From contig JAFTSB010000015.1 in NCBI GenBank assembly GCA_017461945.1, forward strand, positions 1 through 56,370: 56,370 nucleotides of DNA. Reading direction: 5' to 3'. Below, in pieces: positions 43,823 to 51,970 of the stretch. This DNA is from Clostridia bacterium. GTDB taxonomy: Bacteria > Bacillota > Clostridia > Oscillospirales > CAG-272. How positions within the stretch are numbered: the first letter of the stretch is position 1; the number at the start of each line of letters is the position of its first letter. The translations under genes were made by a program, and so were the position numbers. Under the pieces are notes generated by a model. It saw nothing but the letters and a program-made list of their open reading frames with translations, ran no database searches and was not told where the DNA came from.

Positions 43823-44476
43823 TTACTCCAGGTTGGCAATAAAGTGATCGACCATACGGAACAGACGCTCATAACCGGCATCGTTGGGGTGCAGGCCGTC
43901 CTTGGTGAATTTTTCGGCTAGAACAGGCACTTGGGGCTGGATGCCGGACTGGGTGCGGAGATCCAGCACCGGGAAGGCAAAGTACGCGGCGTTTTTACGG
44001 ATAGCCTCGGCATAATCATCCAAGGACCAAAAGCCGTCGCCCTTGTCGCGGGGGGCCAGCTTGGTGTTGCGGTGCAGGGGGGTAAAGAACACAATGCGTG
44101 CCGTGGGGTATTTGTTGATCAGATCCATAGAAAGGGTGTAAAGGGCACCCCAGAAGGTGTCGTTCGTCTTGTCACCCCAATGGCCAAAGCGTGCATCACC
44201 GTGGCCAAAATCGTTGGTGCCGCCAAATACGCAGATCACATCGGCCTCGTCGGGCATTTGGGGCACGCGGCTGACAAAGTCCAGATCCCAACGGGGATTT
44301 TCAGAGGGAGTGGTTTGCTTGGCGATGCGGGTGCCGCCAATACCAAAGTTGTGAACGGTTGCCTCGGGATGAGCGGCGGCAAACAGCGAAACAAAGCATT
44401 TCTCCTTGGCGCTGGCACCGGCGCCCTCGGTAATGCTGTCACCAAGGAAGCATACGGTCTTACCTGTCAGTTGCAT
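43823..44476 (-). CDS. SGNH/GDSL-type esterase
   Basis: The 217-aa protein has GDS at residues 12-14 (Ser14 nucleophile in FLGDSITEG), block II GIGGTR, block III FGGTNDFG and block V DGLHPNDAGYERL with the Asp/His pair. All four SGNH blocks are intact. There is no signal peptide, so it acts inside the cell, probably on an acetylated or acylated sugar. The start follows GAGAGAGGTACATATC. It is the upstream partner of the coiled-coil MBL gene. Confidence 0.88.
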   Translation of the reverse strand: MQLTGKTVCFLGDSITEGAGASAKEKCFVSLFAAAHPEATVHNFGIGGTRIAKQTTPSENPRWDLDFVSRVPQMPDEADVICVFGGTNDFGHGDARFGHWGDKTNDTFWGALYTLSMDLINKYPTARIVFFTPLHRNTKLAPRDKGDGFWSLDDYAEAIRKNAAYFAFPVLDLRTQSGIQPQVPVLAEKFTKDGLHPNDAGYERLFRMVDHFIANLE

Positions 44477-44562
44477 GATATGTACCTCTCTTTCGTGTTG
44501 GGATCTCTCCCTTTGAAACTATTGTAAACGGATTTGCGCCCTTTGTCAATAAAATCAGAGAA

Positions 44563-44589
44563 AAAAAGCGCACCGTTGGTGCGCTTTTT
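44563..44589 (-). terminator. Terminator after the tryptophanase gene
   Basis: AAAAAGCGCACC, GTT, GGTGCGCTTTTT on either side. It terminates the leftward tnaA transcript. Confidence 0.85.
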
Positions 44590-44593
44590 CGCA

Positions 44594-46042
44594 TTATTGA
44601 TCCTCGCCGAAATCCGCGATATAGGCCTTCAGCAGCTTTTCGGGCCAATCCGAAACGGGCTCCAGCTTGCCGGTGAAGAAGCGCAGGGTCTTGGGCTCGT
44701 GCACAAAGCGCAGACCGCCGATTATATGACGATGGTCGTACAGCCATTTGACACGGTCGATGACATATTCGGTCTGGGAAAGCGTAAACACGCGACGGGG
44801 GAAGGCCAAGCGGACCATCTCCACCGATGCAATATGCTCGGTGCCGTCAGGGTTGCGCTCCTCCGAAAGCGTGCCGCGCTCCATGCCGCGAATGCCGCCG
44901 CACAGATACAGCGCCGCCACCAACGATCCGGCAGGATACTGCTCGGAGGGAATGTGATCCACCACCTGACGGGCATCAATATGGGCACCAAGACCGCCAC
45001 CGGGGGTGATCATCGGCACGCCCAGCGCATCCAGCTCCTTGACACAATGAGCAATGAACTGGGGGCCTTGAGAGATGATATCCAGATCCATGGTTTCCTC
45101 AAAGCCAATGGTCAAAGCTTCCATTTCCTTGACCGACATGCCGCCGTAGGTGAGAAAGCCCTCAAACATGGTGATGTAGTCCTCCATAGCGTGGAACATA
45201 TCCTCATCGCGCACCAGAATACCGCCGCCGCGGCCAAAGCCGAACTTACGGGCAGAGAAGTAGATGATGTCAAACAGATCTGCGATCATACGGGTGATCT
45301 CGGCAATGGATTTGTCCTTCATGGACTCCTCACGGGTCTTGATGAAATACAGATTGTCCTGTAGCAAAGAGGCATCCAGCACGGTGACAATGCCATTTGC
45401 CTTGGCAAGCTCGGTGGCCTCCTTCATATTGGCATAGGAGATGGGCTGACCGCCGATCAGATTGGTGCCGGCCTCCAGGCGCATATAGGCAATATTGTCG
45501 GCGCCTTCCTTGGCAATGCAGGCACGGACCTTGTCCAGGTCGATGTTGCCCTTAAAGGGCAAGGTGCTTTTGGCGATCAGACCCTCGTCCCTTACCAGCT
45601 CCTCCACATGGCCGCCCAAACGGGTTACGTGTGCCTTGGAGGTGGTAAAGTGATAGTTCATGATCACGCAATTACCGGGCTTGACAAAGTGTTGGGCAAT
45701 GATATGCTCGCAGGCACGCCCCTGATGGGTGGGGAGCAAATGACGGATGCCAAAGATCTCCTCCAGCTTGTCGCGCATACGATAAAAGGTCTCGCTGCCG
45801 GCATAGGCATCATCGGCGCGGAGCATAGCGGCCTGCATATTGTCACTCATGGCGTTCACGCCCGAGTCGGTCAGCATATCCATAAAGATATCCCCGTTGT
45901 GCAGCAAAAAGGTATTAAAGCCTGCCTCACGCATTTTGTTTAAGCGCTCGCGAGCGGGGAGCAGCGTCAGCTTTTGCACGATCTTGACCTTGTGCATTTC
46001 CATTGGAACAGGGGGACGATTGTAAAATTTGATTTCAGGCAT
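44594..46042 (-). CDS. tnaA: Tryptophanase / tyrosine phenol-lyase family PLP enzyme
   Basis: A 482-aa beta-eliminating lyase that would split an aromatic amino acid into pyruvate, ammonia and indole or phenol. The start ATG 46042 gives MPEIKFYNRPPVP, close to the family start. The frame is open 205 codons further but that covers the LysR gene on the other strand. The PLP lysine is in YFSARKFGFGRGGG (about Lys266). Other family blocks are LPTHQGRACEHI, LEAGTNLIGGQP, and PGGGLGAHIDARQVV with the SLVAALYLCGGIRGMERGT stretch. Indole versus phenol specificity cannot be settled here; the gene symbol is the more common family name. Confidence 0.85.
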   Translation of the reverse strand: MPEIKFYNRPPVPMEMHKVKIVQKLTLLPARERLNKMREAGFNTFLLHNGDIFMDMLTDSGVNAMSDNMQAAMLRADDAYAGSETFYRMRDKLEEIFGIRHLLPTHQGRACEHIIAQHFVKPGNCVIMNYHFTTSKAHVTRLGGHVEELVRDEGLIAKSTLPFKGNIDLDKVRACIAKEGADNIAYMRLEAGTNLIGGQPISYANMKEATELAKANGIVTVLDASLLQDNLYFIKTREESMKDKSIAEITRMIADLFDIIYFSARKFGFGRGGGILVRDEDMFHAMEDYITMFEGFLTYGGMSVKEMEALTIGFEETMDLDIISQGPQFIAHCVKELDALGVPMITPGGGLGAHIDARQVVDHIPSEQYPAGSLVAALYLCGGIRGMERGTLSEERNPDGTEHIASVEMVRLAFPRRVFTLSQTEYVIDRVKWLYDHRHIIGGLRFVHEPKTLRFFTGKLEPVSDWPEKLLKAYIADFGEDQ

Positions 46043-46079
46043 TTTCTTTTTCTCCCGGGGTTGTATTTTGTTGAAATAT

Positions 46080-46108
46080 AGTATATAATAGAAAAGTCCA
46101 TCGGTCAA
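46080..46108 (-). promoter_or_regulatory. Promoter of the tryptophanase gene
   Basis: On the minus strand the elements are TTGACC (46103-46108), 17 bases, TATACT (46080-46085), with the LysR-type palindrome 23 bases upstream. Confidence 0.75.
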
Positions 46109-46130
46109 GCAAATCTTTTTGATATTTGCT

Positions 46131-46145
46131 ATCGAAATTTTCGAT
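46131..46145. promoter_or_regulatory. LysR-type palindrome
   Basis: ATCGAAATTTTCGAT is symmetric except for its centre base and contains the T-N11-A core expected of LysR binding sites. It lies between the divergent tnaA and LysR promoters and just before the TAGGAGG of the LysR gene. Confidence 0.75.
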
Positions 46146-46159
46146 GGTAGGAGGTACAC

Positions 46160-47050
46160 GTGGAAATCCGCAACCTGATGACCTTTGTCAAGGTGGCCGA
46201 GCTCAACAGCTTCACTAAGGCGGCCAAGGCGCTGGACTATTCCCAGTCTACGGTCTCCTTTCAGATCAAACAGCTGGAAGGGGAGTTGGATTGTCTGCTG
46301 TTTGAGCGCATCAATCACACCATTACGCTGACCCAACAGGGGGTAGAGCTGCTGGAATACGCCAAACAGATCTGCCATTTGACCGACACCTTTCATCAGC
46401 ATCGCGGCAGCGAGGGCGAGATCAATGCCTTTTTGCGAATGGTGACCCCTGACTCGGTCTGTGAGGATATGATGATGACCAATTATATGGATTTTCACAC
46501 CCGTTACCCGGGTATTTCTCTCCAATTTACCACCGCAAATACGGATGAAATGTTTCGTATGCTGGATCACAACGAGGCCGACCTGATGCTGACGCTGGAT
46601 AGCCACGTTTACCGCCACGATTACGTGATTGCCAAGGAGGAGGCGGTCTGTATGCACTTTGTCACGGGTGCCACCTCACCCTATGCCACCTCCAAGCGAC
46701 TGAAGCTGCAGGACCTTGTTCAGTATCCTTTTATTCTCACCGAAAAGGGCTATGGCTATCGTCGCCTGTTTGATCAGGCGTTGGCTAAGCGCTCGCTTGA
46801 AATTTTGCCCATATTAGAGTTGGGGCGCACCGATCTGATCATTGCCGTGTTGGGGCAGGGGGTGGGTATTTCCTATCTTCCGGATTTTGTTACGGCACCC
46901 TTGGTACGAGAGGGAAAGCTGGTTTATTTGCAGGTGAGCGATATAGAAAGCAACGTATGGAAGCAGCTGATCTATCACAAAAATAAGTGGGTCACCGCAG
47001 GTATGAAGGCCCTGCTGGAATATATCAAGGCGCACGAATTCGGACGATAA
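46160..47050 (+). CDS. LysR-family regulator divergent from tryptophanase
   Basis: The 296-aa protein starts at a GTG after TAGGAGG. The N-terminal helix-turn-helix has SFTKAAKALDYSQSTVSFQI at about residues 17-36. The substrate-binding domain continues to the C-terminus with GVGISYLPDFV. Binding at the 46131-46145 palindrome to control tnaA and itself is inferred from position. The coinducer could be an aromatic amino acid. Confidence 0.92.
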   Translation: MEIRNLMTFVKVAELNSFTKAAKALDYSQSTVSFQIKQLEGELDCLLFERINHTITLTQQGVELLEYAKQICHLTDTFHQHRGSEGEINAFLRMVTPDSVCEDMMMTNYMDFHTRYPGISLQFTTANTDEMFRMLDHNEADLMLTLDSHVYRHDYVIAKEEAVCMHFVTGATSPYATSKRLKLQDLVQYPFILTEKGYGYRRLFDQALAKRSLEILPILELGRTDLIIAVLGQGVGISYLPDFVTAPLVREGKLVYLQVSDIESNVWKQLIYHKNKWVTAGMKALLEYIKAHEFGR

Positions 47051-47051
47051 A

Positions 47052-47085
47052 AAAAGGGCGGACTGTTGAAACAGTCCGCCCTTTT
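47052..47085 (+). terminator. Terminator of the LysR gene
   Basis: A 15-base perfect stem AAAAGGGCGGACTGT / ACAGTCCGCCCTTTT with TGAA loop. Confidence 0.9.
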
Positions 47086-47090
47086 CTTGC

Positions 47091-47121
47091 AAAAACACGC
47101 CTACGTAGGCGTGTTTTTTTG
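47091..47121. terminator. Second, fully palindromic terminator
   Basis: AAAAACACGCCTA-CG-TAGGCGTGTTTTT, a perfect palindrome, five bases after the first. The pair protects convergent transcription units. Confidence 0.85.
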
Positions 47122-47148
47122 GCCGAATTGCATTTGTGCGGCATTGCT

Positions 47149-48552
47149 TTACGCAAAGGCCACGTAGCTGCGCAGGGCAACCCGAGTCTGCAGCTCCCCG
47201 ATGTCGGCATTGCAATCCCACAGCATCTCGGCGTAAAGCGCCACAGGATACATGATATTCCGCTCAAACATACCGTCCTCTACTAAGGCACAAAGCAGCA
47301 GGTCGCCCTTTTTGGCAAGGTACATTTCCCGTACCATTTCCAAGGCTTTTTCGGCATACGAAAGCCAATAGGCTTGAATATAGCGCCAGATCCGTGCCTT
47401 GCGCACAATGCGATCCTCCTGCACCAAACGGGAGCTGACCCCAATGCATTGGGGTGCCGTGGGGTGCTCAAATGTCAGCCAATCCAGCTTGACAAGGCCT
47501 TTGGTCACAGCACCAAAGCGGTCGTCACTGCCGCGCAGATGCGCGATTTTGTTGACAAAGGCCTTGGTCTCGTCAAAATGCTCGACCTGTCGGGGGATAT
47601 ACGCAAAGGGGAAGGCGCCGCAGTTCTCCCACACGATGCGGATGCGTGGGTCTACCTGTGCGATAAACTCCAGCCGATCCTTCACCGACGTGGCGTGCAG
47701 ACCGAATTGGAGCTCCAGATTGGGATACTTTTCATAAAACATAGCAGCGGTGCGATTCACCAGCTCGGCGGCGGCCTTGGCGATCAGAACGCCCCCGATA
47801 TGCTCCTTGCTCAGCTCGGTAAAGGTCTGAAAATAAATACCGTCACCGCCGATATTGGCGTATTGCCGCTCATAGGTGGCAAGAATCTGCTCCGAAGCAC
47901 CCTCCAGGGCGTTCAGGTCAAATTGGTTGCAGTTGATGTCCCAAAGCCACGAAAAGCCCCAAATCACCCGGATGCCTCTGTCATGGGCGTACTCCACAAT
48001 GTCCCGGGCGTTAACGGGGGCAAAATCGTTCCAGATGATCACGCGGTTCATTTTCAGGCGCATCATATTGTCAAGATAGCCCTTATAGTCATAGATCACG
48101 TGCCCCCACGTCCAAAGGCCGCGCTCCCTCACGCAGGGCGCAGAGGTGTAGGAGAATGGTGGGAGCGTCTCTTTTTCAAAGGGATTGCGCCAATAGGTGT
48201 TATCATTGTGGGGGTGCTCGATTTCCACCACGTATTTGTGGTAAAAATCCAGGGCGCCGTACAGCACGCCGGCATCGTCACAGCCCTCGATCAGAACGGT
48301 ATCGTTTTCCACCAGAATGCCATAGGATTCCGGCTCTGTCAGGTTGAAGGGGGAATGCTGACGGATGTAGGGGTTGCTCTCCTTTGTGCCGATGTAAATG
48401 CAACGCAGACCGTTGGTGTCCAATCCATCCTCATAGGTGAGGCAGGCAGGATAGTCCATGGTATATTCCAGCAGCGTGGCGGTCAGTGACGAGAGGGCAG
48501 TCTCCTGCAAGCGCCCCTTGTGTCGGCCGTAAACAATGGCAAGCTTTTTCAT
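47149..48552 (-). CDS. GH20-like / alpha-glucuronidase-like glycoside hydrolase
   Basis: A 467-aa cytoplasmic protein, start at 48552 after AAAAGGAG. The N-terminal domain (about 1-115) has YGILVENDTVLIEGCDDAGVLYGALDFYHKY, the pattern of GH20/GH67-type N-terminal alpha/beta domains. A TIM barrel follows (RERGLWTWGHVIYDYKGYLD, MKMNRVIIWN-like strand, GIRVIWGFSWLWD). The usual GH20 Asp-Glu catalytic pair is not evident. The substrate is probably a hexosamine or uronic-acid glycoside by similarity. It is the last gene of a three-gene operon after the AAC(3)-like and PHP genes. Confidence 0.75.
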   Translation of the reverse strand: MKKLAIVYGRHKGRLQETALSSLTATLLEYTMDYPACLTYEDGLDTNGLRCIYIGTKESNPYIRQHSPFNLTEPESYGILVENDTVLIEGCDDAGVLYGALDFYHKYVVEIEHPHNDNTYWRNPFEKETLPPFSYTSAPCVRERGLWTWGHVIYDYKGYLDNMMRLKMNRVIIWNDFAPVNARDIVEYAHDRGIRVIWGFSWLWDINCNQFDLNALEGASEQILATYERQYANIGGDGIYFQTFTELSKEHIGGVLIAKAAAELVNRTAAMFYEKYPNLELQFGLHATSVKDRLEFIAQVDPRIRIVWENCGAFPFAYIPRQVEHFDETKAFVNKIAHLRGSDDRFGAVTKGLVKLDWLTFEHPTAPQCIGVSSRLVQEDRIVRKARIWRYIQAYWLSYAEKALEMVREMYLAKKGDLLLCALVEDGMFERNIMYPVALYAEMLWDCNADIGELQTRVALRSYVAFA

Positions 48553-48563
48553 ATTTTCTCCTT

Positions 48564-49385
48564 TTAACAATACCACTTTGGGGGCATGGCCCTTTCATCA
48601 GAAAGGGGGTCGGTATCGCAGCGCTGACGAATGAGCTTGACGGTGTCGTACATCCGTCGCGCGTCGCACAGCTGCGTGGGGGCGTTGCCGATAAAGCCAT
48701 CGGTGATAGCTCCGTGATAGCGAAAAGCAGTTTCGTATTTGGGAAACCGCTGTGAGATATCTTTGGTGTAATCGGTGTAGTGCGACCGGATGTGACGGTG
48801 GAGGATCTCACCCGTTGCCGTGCGTACCGTCACAGGGCGAGGCTCCTCGGTCAAGCGATTGGTGGCGCCCAACAGCTCATCCACGCAATGCAGATAGGTG
48901 TTTTTGTTGTGCGAAACGCCTGCTAACAGTACATAGCCGCCCTGCTCATACAGCTTGCCATAGCAGCTGTTGGGGGCAGTACCCGAGGGCACATTGGTCT
49001 CGTCCCGGATAAACGCCTCTGCTCGTTCCCGGTCTCCAAATACCACCATCGAATGGGTGGGGTTTTGCGAGCGGATACCGCGACTGTCGGCCACAGCCAG
49101 ATCCGAAAGCGCCCCAAGGCAGGTGTGTGGGTCGGTTACATCCAGTGTGATCCGCTCCGGATGACTGATATTTGCCCAAGTGTGGGTCGGTATGCAAAAC
49201 AGACCACCGTTTGCTGCAAAATAGTCGATCAGCACATCCAAAAGCGCCTCGGCGCCCCCTTCGATAGAGCCGATCAAGCGCAGAGAGGAGTGCATCAGCA
49301 CGATGCGATCCCTGGGTGCCCGCAGCTGCGCCAGCTGGTGCAGCAGGTCTGCTCTTGTATAAGTTTTTTGGGGGGTTACAGTCAT
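48564..49385 (-). CDS. AAC(3)-family N-acetyltransferase-like protein
   Basis: The 273-aa protein has the antibiotic N-acetyltransferase fold signature: MHSSLRLIGSIEGGA (His32-Ser33), PTHTW, and RSQNPTHSMVVFGDRAE-like block with the catalytic-type His. Family members acylate aminoglycosides or other amino-sugars. The context, between a PHP phosphatase-like protein and a glycoside hydrolase, argues for amino-sugar acyl transfer rather than drug resistance. Start at 49385 (nine bases after AAAGGA) or 49391; either way it overlaps the end of the PHP gene. Confidence 0.82.
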   Translation of the reverse strand: MTVTPQKTYTRADLLHQLAQLRAPRDRIVLMHSSLRLIGSIEGGAEALLDVLIDYFAANGGLFCIPTHTWANISHPERITLDVTDPHTCLGALSDLAVADSRGIRSQNPTHSMVVFGDRERAEAFIRDETNVPSGTAPNSCYGKLYEQGGYVLLAGVSHNKNTYLHCVDELLGATNRLTEEPRPVTVRTATGEILHRHIRSHYTDYTKDISQRFPKYETAFRYHGAITDGFIGNAPTQLCDARRMYDTVKLIRQRCDTDPLSDERAMPPKWYC

Positions 49386-50218
49386 TACCATAGATCCTTT
49401 TCTGCCAGCTCGGCGAAATCACCATCCACAAAGCCGGCGGCAGCCAAATATTTTTCTACCTGTCCACGGGCATCACCATAGCTCTTGTGTGCATCCGAGC
49501 CGTAGGTGACGGGAATGCCCATTTCAAACAGCTCGCGTAAAAATTCAGCATACTGATGGCGGAACTTTTCGGTTGCCATGGCGGTGTGGAAAAAGTGAGA
49601 ATTGCATTCTACGTATTTGCCGTTTTCCTTCAGAGCGGCGGCAATGTCCATATTCATAGAGTGGGGGATGACGGCGAAATCCTCATACCAAATGCCTTTG
49701 CCGTGATACCAAGGATGGCCAAGGATGGTCACACGCTCGTCGCATGCCAACCACATTTGCTGGCGATACCACTCCTTGATGTAGGCCTCCCGATCTGTTG
49801 TTGACCGCTGTTCCTTGGGCACGTCTACGCGCCAATGGGAAGCACCGATGGCATAGCGCACGCCAAGGGCCATCAGCTCCTCCTTGCTGGCAGCCAGCTC
49901 GATATCAAAAGGAGTATCCTGCACGGGCGGCACATAGCCTTCGCGCACACCGGTTTTGGCAATATAATCAAATTCGGGCTTTTCAATGGGCGTCAGCTCA
50001 ACACCCAGTACCATAAAGGGATACTTCTTTTGCGCTTCCTTTACGCCGGCTACCGAGCGGTGCAGATCACTCAAAAATTTTTCGTCGTTAAAGTTGGCGT
50101 GGTCGGTGATGCCTACGCGGCAAAGGCCCTGCGCCTGTGCGTTTTGGGCAATGGTTTCAAGGGGGTTGGAAGCATCATAAGAATATTCGCTGTGAATGTG
50201 CCAATCAGAATGGATCAC
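49385..50218 (-). CDS. PHP-domain phosphoesterase (histidinol-phosphatase-like)
   Basis: The 277-aa protein starts at GTG after GGGAGGG. The PHP metal motifs are intact: DWHIHSEYS (Asp5, His7, His9), GITDHANF, GVELTP, IGASHW, ILGHPWYHG and YGSDAHKS. It could dephosphorylate histidinol phosphate, but no his genes lie near, and the operon with AAC(3)-like and GH20-like genes suggests a sugar phosphate. Promiscuous metal phosphoesterase is the safer call. Confidence 0.85.
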   Translation of the reverse strand: MIHSDWHIHSEYSYDASNPLETIAQNAQAQGLCRVGITDHANFNDEKFLSDLHRSVAGVKEAQKKYPFMVLGVELTPIEKPEFDYIAKTGVREGYVPPVQDTPFDIELAASKEELMALGVRYAIGASHWRVDVPKEQRSTTDREAYIKEWYRQQMWLACDERVTILGHPWYHGKGIWYEDFAVIPHSMNMDIAAALKENGKYVECNSHFFHTAMATEKFRHQYAEFLRELFEMGIPVTYGSDAHKSYGDARGQVEKYLAAAGFVDGDFAELAEKDLW

Positions 50219-50402
50219 GGTCGTGCCCTCCCTAAATGATCATATTTTATAGCAGCTCTGTGTGGGAGCTGCCACTGGATGCTATTATACCACATCGTTG
50301 CGGCAATGTAAAGAGAAACGTGTCCGATGTAAGGGTGCACGCTTTGCGCGCTGTTTGCGGTGCCAAGCTCTGCAGCCCTTCTCGCGGCCAAAGGCCACGA
50401 CC
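50219..50402. other. Intergenic stretch before the inverted-repeat cassette
   Basis: No gene is seen. GC-rich short self-complementary pieces lie at about 50335-50400 (for example GGCCAAAGGCC). A minus-strand TATAAT at 50281-50286 could be the -10 of the PHP operon promoter. Confidence 0.5.
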
Positions 50403-50442
50403 AAAAGAAAAGACCGACTCGTTTGAGTCGGTCTTTTCTTTT
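50403..50442. terminator. Bidirectional terminator, 18-base perfect stem
   Basis: AAAAGAAAAGACCGACTC, GTTT, GAGTCGGTCTTTTCTTTT. It ends the leftward sugar-cassette operon, just outside the left inverted repeat. Confidence 0.88.
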
Positions 50443-50447
50443 GTGTG

Positions 50448-50464
50448 TTCTGACCTTAATAGAT
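50448..50464 (+). repeat. Left inverted repeat of the sugar cassette
   Basis: TTCTGACCTTAATAGAT, exact reverse complement of 54851-54867. It lies between the operon terminator and the SIS gene stop. Confidence 0.85.
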
Positions 50465-50470
50465 ACCTTA

Positions 50471-51025
50471 TCAAAGCGTACTGTCCTTGAGCAAGGACAC
50501 CAATAGGTGACAAAAAACCGAATGGGAATCCTCAACCGTTTCGTACGCCGTATCATCTGCGTGCAGACAAATATCGCTTATTTCTTTCAGCTTTCCACCG
50601 CTGAAGCCTGTCATTGCAATTACCTTTCCGCCCTTTATGTGAGCCATATTACAAGCCTCCACAACACTAGGGGAATTGCCGCTGGCGGATATCACTATCA
50701 GAAGATCCCCAGCTTCCATCCAGTTTGTCAACTGTCGTGAAAAGGTGTTTTCATATCCTTCATCATTGGCATATGCTGTCACCGCCGCCATATTACAGCA
50801 TAGCGACATTATGCGGGGTCTGTTTTCGTTTCCTTTTACCACGTTCTTTCCAAAATCCGCAACAAAGTGATTGGCGGTGGCCGCACTTCCACCGTTTCCC
50901 GCAACAAATATTGCATTACGATTTTTAAGTGCGCCTGCTATCATATCCGCCGCTTCGTCTAATTTTTCAGTATCACACCGTCCGATCAGGTCTATCACCG
51001 AGTCTAAATATTGCTTTGCGTTCAT
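50471..51025 (-). CDS. SIS-domain sugar isomerase (GmhA-like)
   Basis: The 184-aa protein has an SIS sugar-phosphate-binding fold with GNGGSAATANHFVADFGKN near residue 44 and VISASGNSPSVVEA. This is closest to phosphoheptose isomerase GmhA in length and motifs. In this cassette it more likely acts on a sugar phosphate made by the ROK kinase. It is the last gene of the cassette operon, 18 bases after the ROK gene. The start follows AGAGGAAAA. Confidence 0.85.
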   Translation of the reverse strand: MNAKQYLDSVIDLIGRCDTEKLDEAADMIAGALKNRNAIFVAGNGGSAATANHFVADFGKNVVKGNENRPRIMSLCCNMAAVTAYANDEGYENTFSRQLTNWMEAGDLLIVISASGNSPSVVEACNMAHIKGGKVIAMTGFSGGKLKEISDICLHADDTAYETVEDSHSVFCHLLVSLLKDSTL

Positions 51026-51043
51026 TGAATTTTCCTCTGTTCT

Positions 51044-51961
51044 TTATGATGATATAGATTGCCACGCAACCGTAGCCGCACCTAAAAGCCCCGCCTCGTA
51101 TTGCAAAGAGGTTGTGACTATTTTTGCCTCGCTGTTCGGTTCTCCAAAGGCTTCTTCCTCAAAACCTCTCCAAATATCCGATTCCATCAAGTCAAAGCTT
51201 TGCATCACGCCTCCGCCCAGCACGTATCGTTCCAAATTTAACAGGCTTGCCGCTTTTCCAAGCCCTCTTCCAATGTATTCTCCCGTTTTACGCATTACAT
51301 ACAGGGCGTTTTGATCTCCGTTTCGTGCCAAATCGGCAATTTCCGCCGCCGAAAGGCTCTTGCCTGTCATTACTTTATACCGCCTCGCAATTGCAGGACC
51401 TGCCGCAACCGCTTCCAAACATCCCTTGTGACCGCAGGGACAGGGATGTCCGTTTTTCTCCACAACGATATGTCCTATCTCTCCCGCTCCGCCGAATGCG
51501 CCGCGATAAATATTTCCGTTCAGGATAAGTCCACCACCCACACCGTTGGAAACAGTAACCCACAAATAGTCCTTGCAATCGCAGCAACCGCCGTAGCTTT
51601 TTTCCGCTAGAGCGCACGCATTTACATCGTTCTCAATAAAAACAGGCAAATGCAATATATCCCTCATACGTGAGGCGATGGGATAGTCGGAGATCCCTGA
51701 AAAACAGGCATATTGCCAGACTCCGTTTTCCGCATCGGCAAGTCCAGGGATCGTCATACCACAAGCAATCGATCGGTATTTGGGATTTCTCCGACTAAGG
51801 ACCGTGTACATATTCCGCAAATGCGCTTCAATTATCTCGGTTGTGATATTAGGTGGCAGCAAAGCTTTTTCGGTATCAATAATGTCACCGTCCTCATCCA
51901 CAAAGCCGCACAGCAACTTGCTGCCACCGATATCGCAAGCAAAAACAACCTGTTTTTTCAT
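51044..51961 (-). CDS. ROK-family sugar kinase
   Basis: The 305-aa protein has a phosphate-binding DIGGSK at 10-15, the ENDVNACALAEKSYGG active-site region, and the ROK zinc motif GHxCPCGHKGCLEA. There is no N-terminal helix-turn-helix, so it is a kinase and not a NagC-type repressor. ATP-dependent phosphorylation of a hexose or amino-sugar is expected. It sits nine bases after the xylose-isomerase-like gene and before the SIS gene. Confidence 0.92.
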   Translation of the reverse strand: MKKQVVFACDIGGSKLLCGFVDEDGDIIDTEKALLPPNITTEIIEAHLRNMYTVLSRRNPKYRSIACGMTIPGLADAENGVWQYACFSGISDYPIASRMRDILHLPVFIENDVNACALAEKSYGGCCDCKDYLWVTVSNGVGGGLILNGNIYRGAFGGAGEIGHIVVEKNGHPCPCGHKGCLEAVAAGPAIARRYKVMTGKSLSAAEIADLARNGDQNALYVMRKTGEYIGRGLGKAASLLNLERYVLGGGVMQSFDLMESDIWRGFEEEAFGEPNSEAKIVTTSLQYEAGLLGAATVAWQSISS

Positions 51962-51970
51962 ACTTATCCC

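Noticed and set aside
46043-46657. 205-codon N-terminal extension of the tryptophanase gene
   Set aside because: It would overlap the LysR gene on the other strand and the mapped promoter; the family starts near residue MPEIKFYN.
48564-49385. Aminoglycoside resistance gene
   Set aside because: Family similarity alone is not enough, and the operon context (PHP and glycosidase) points to metabolism.
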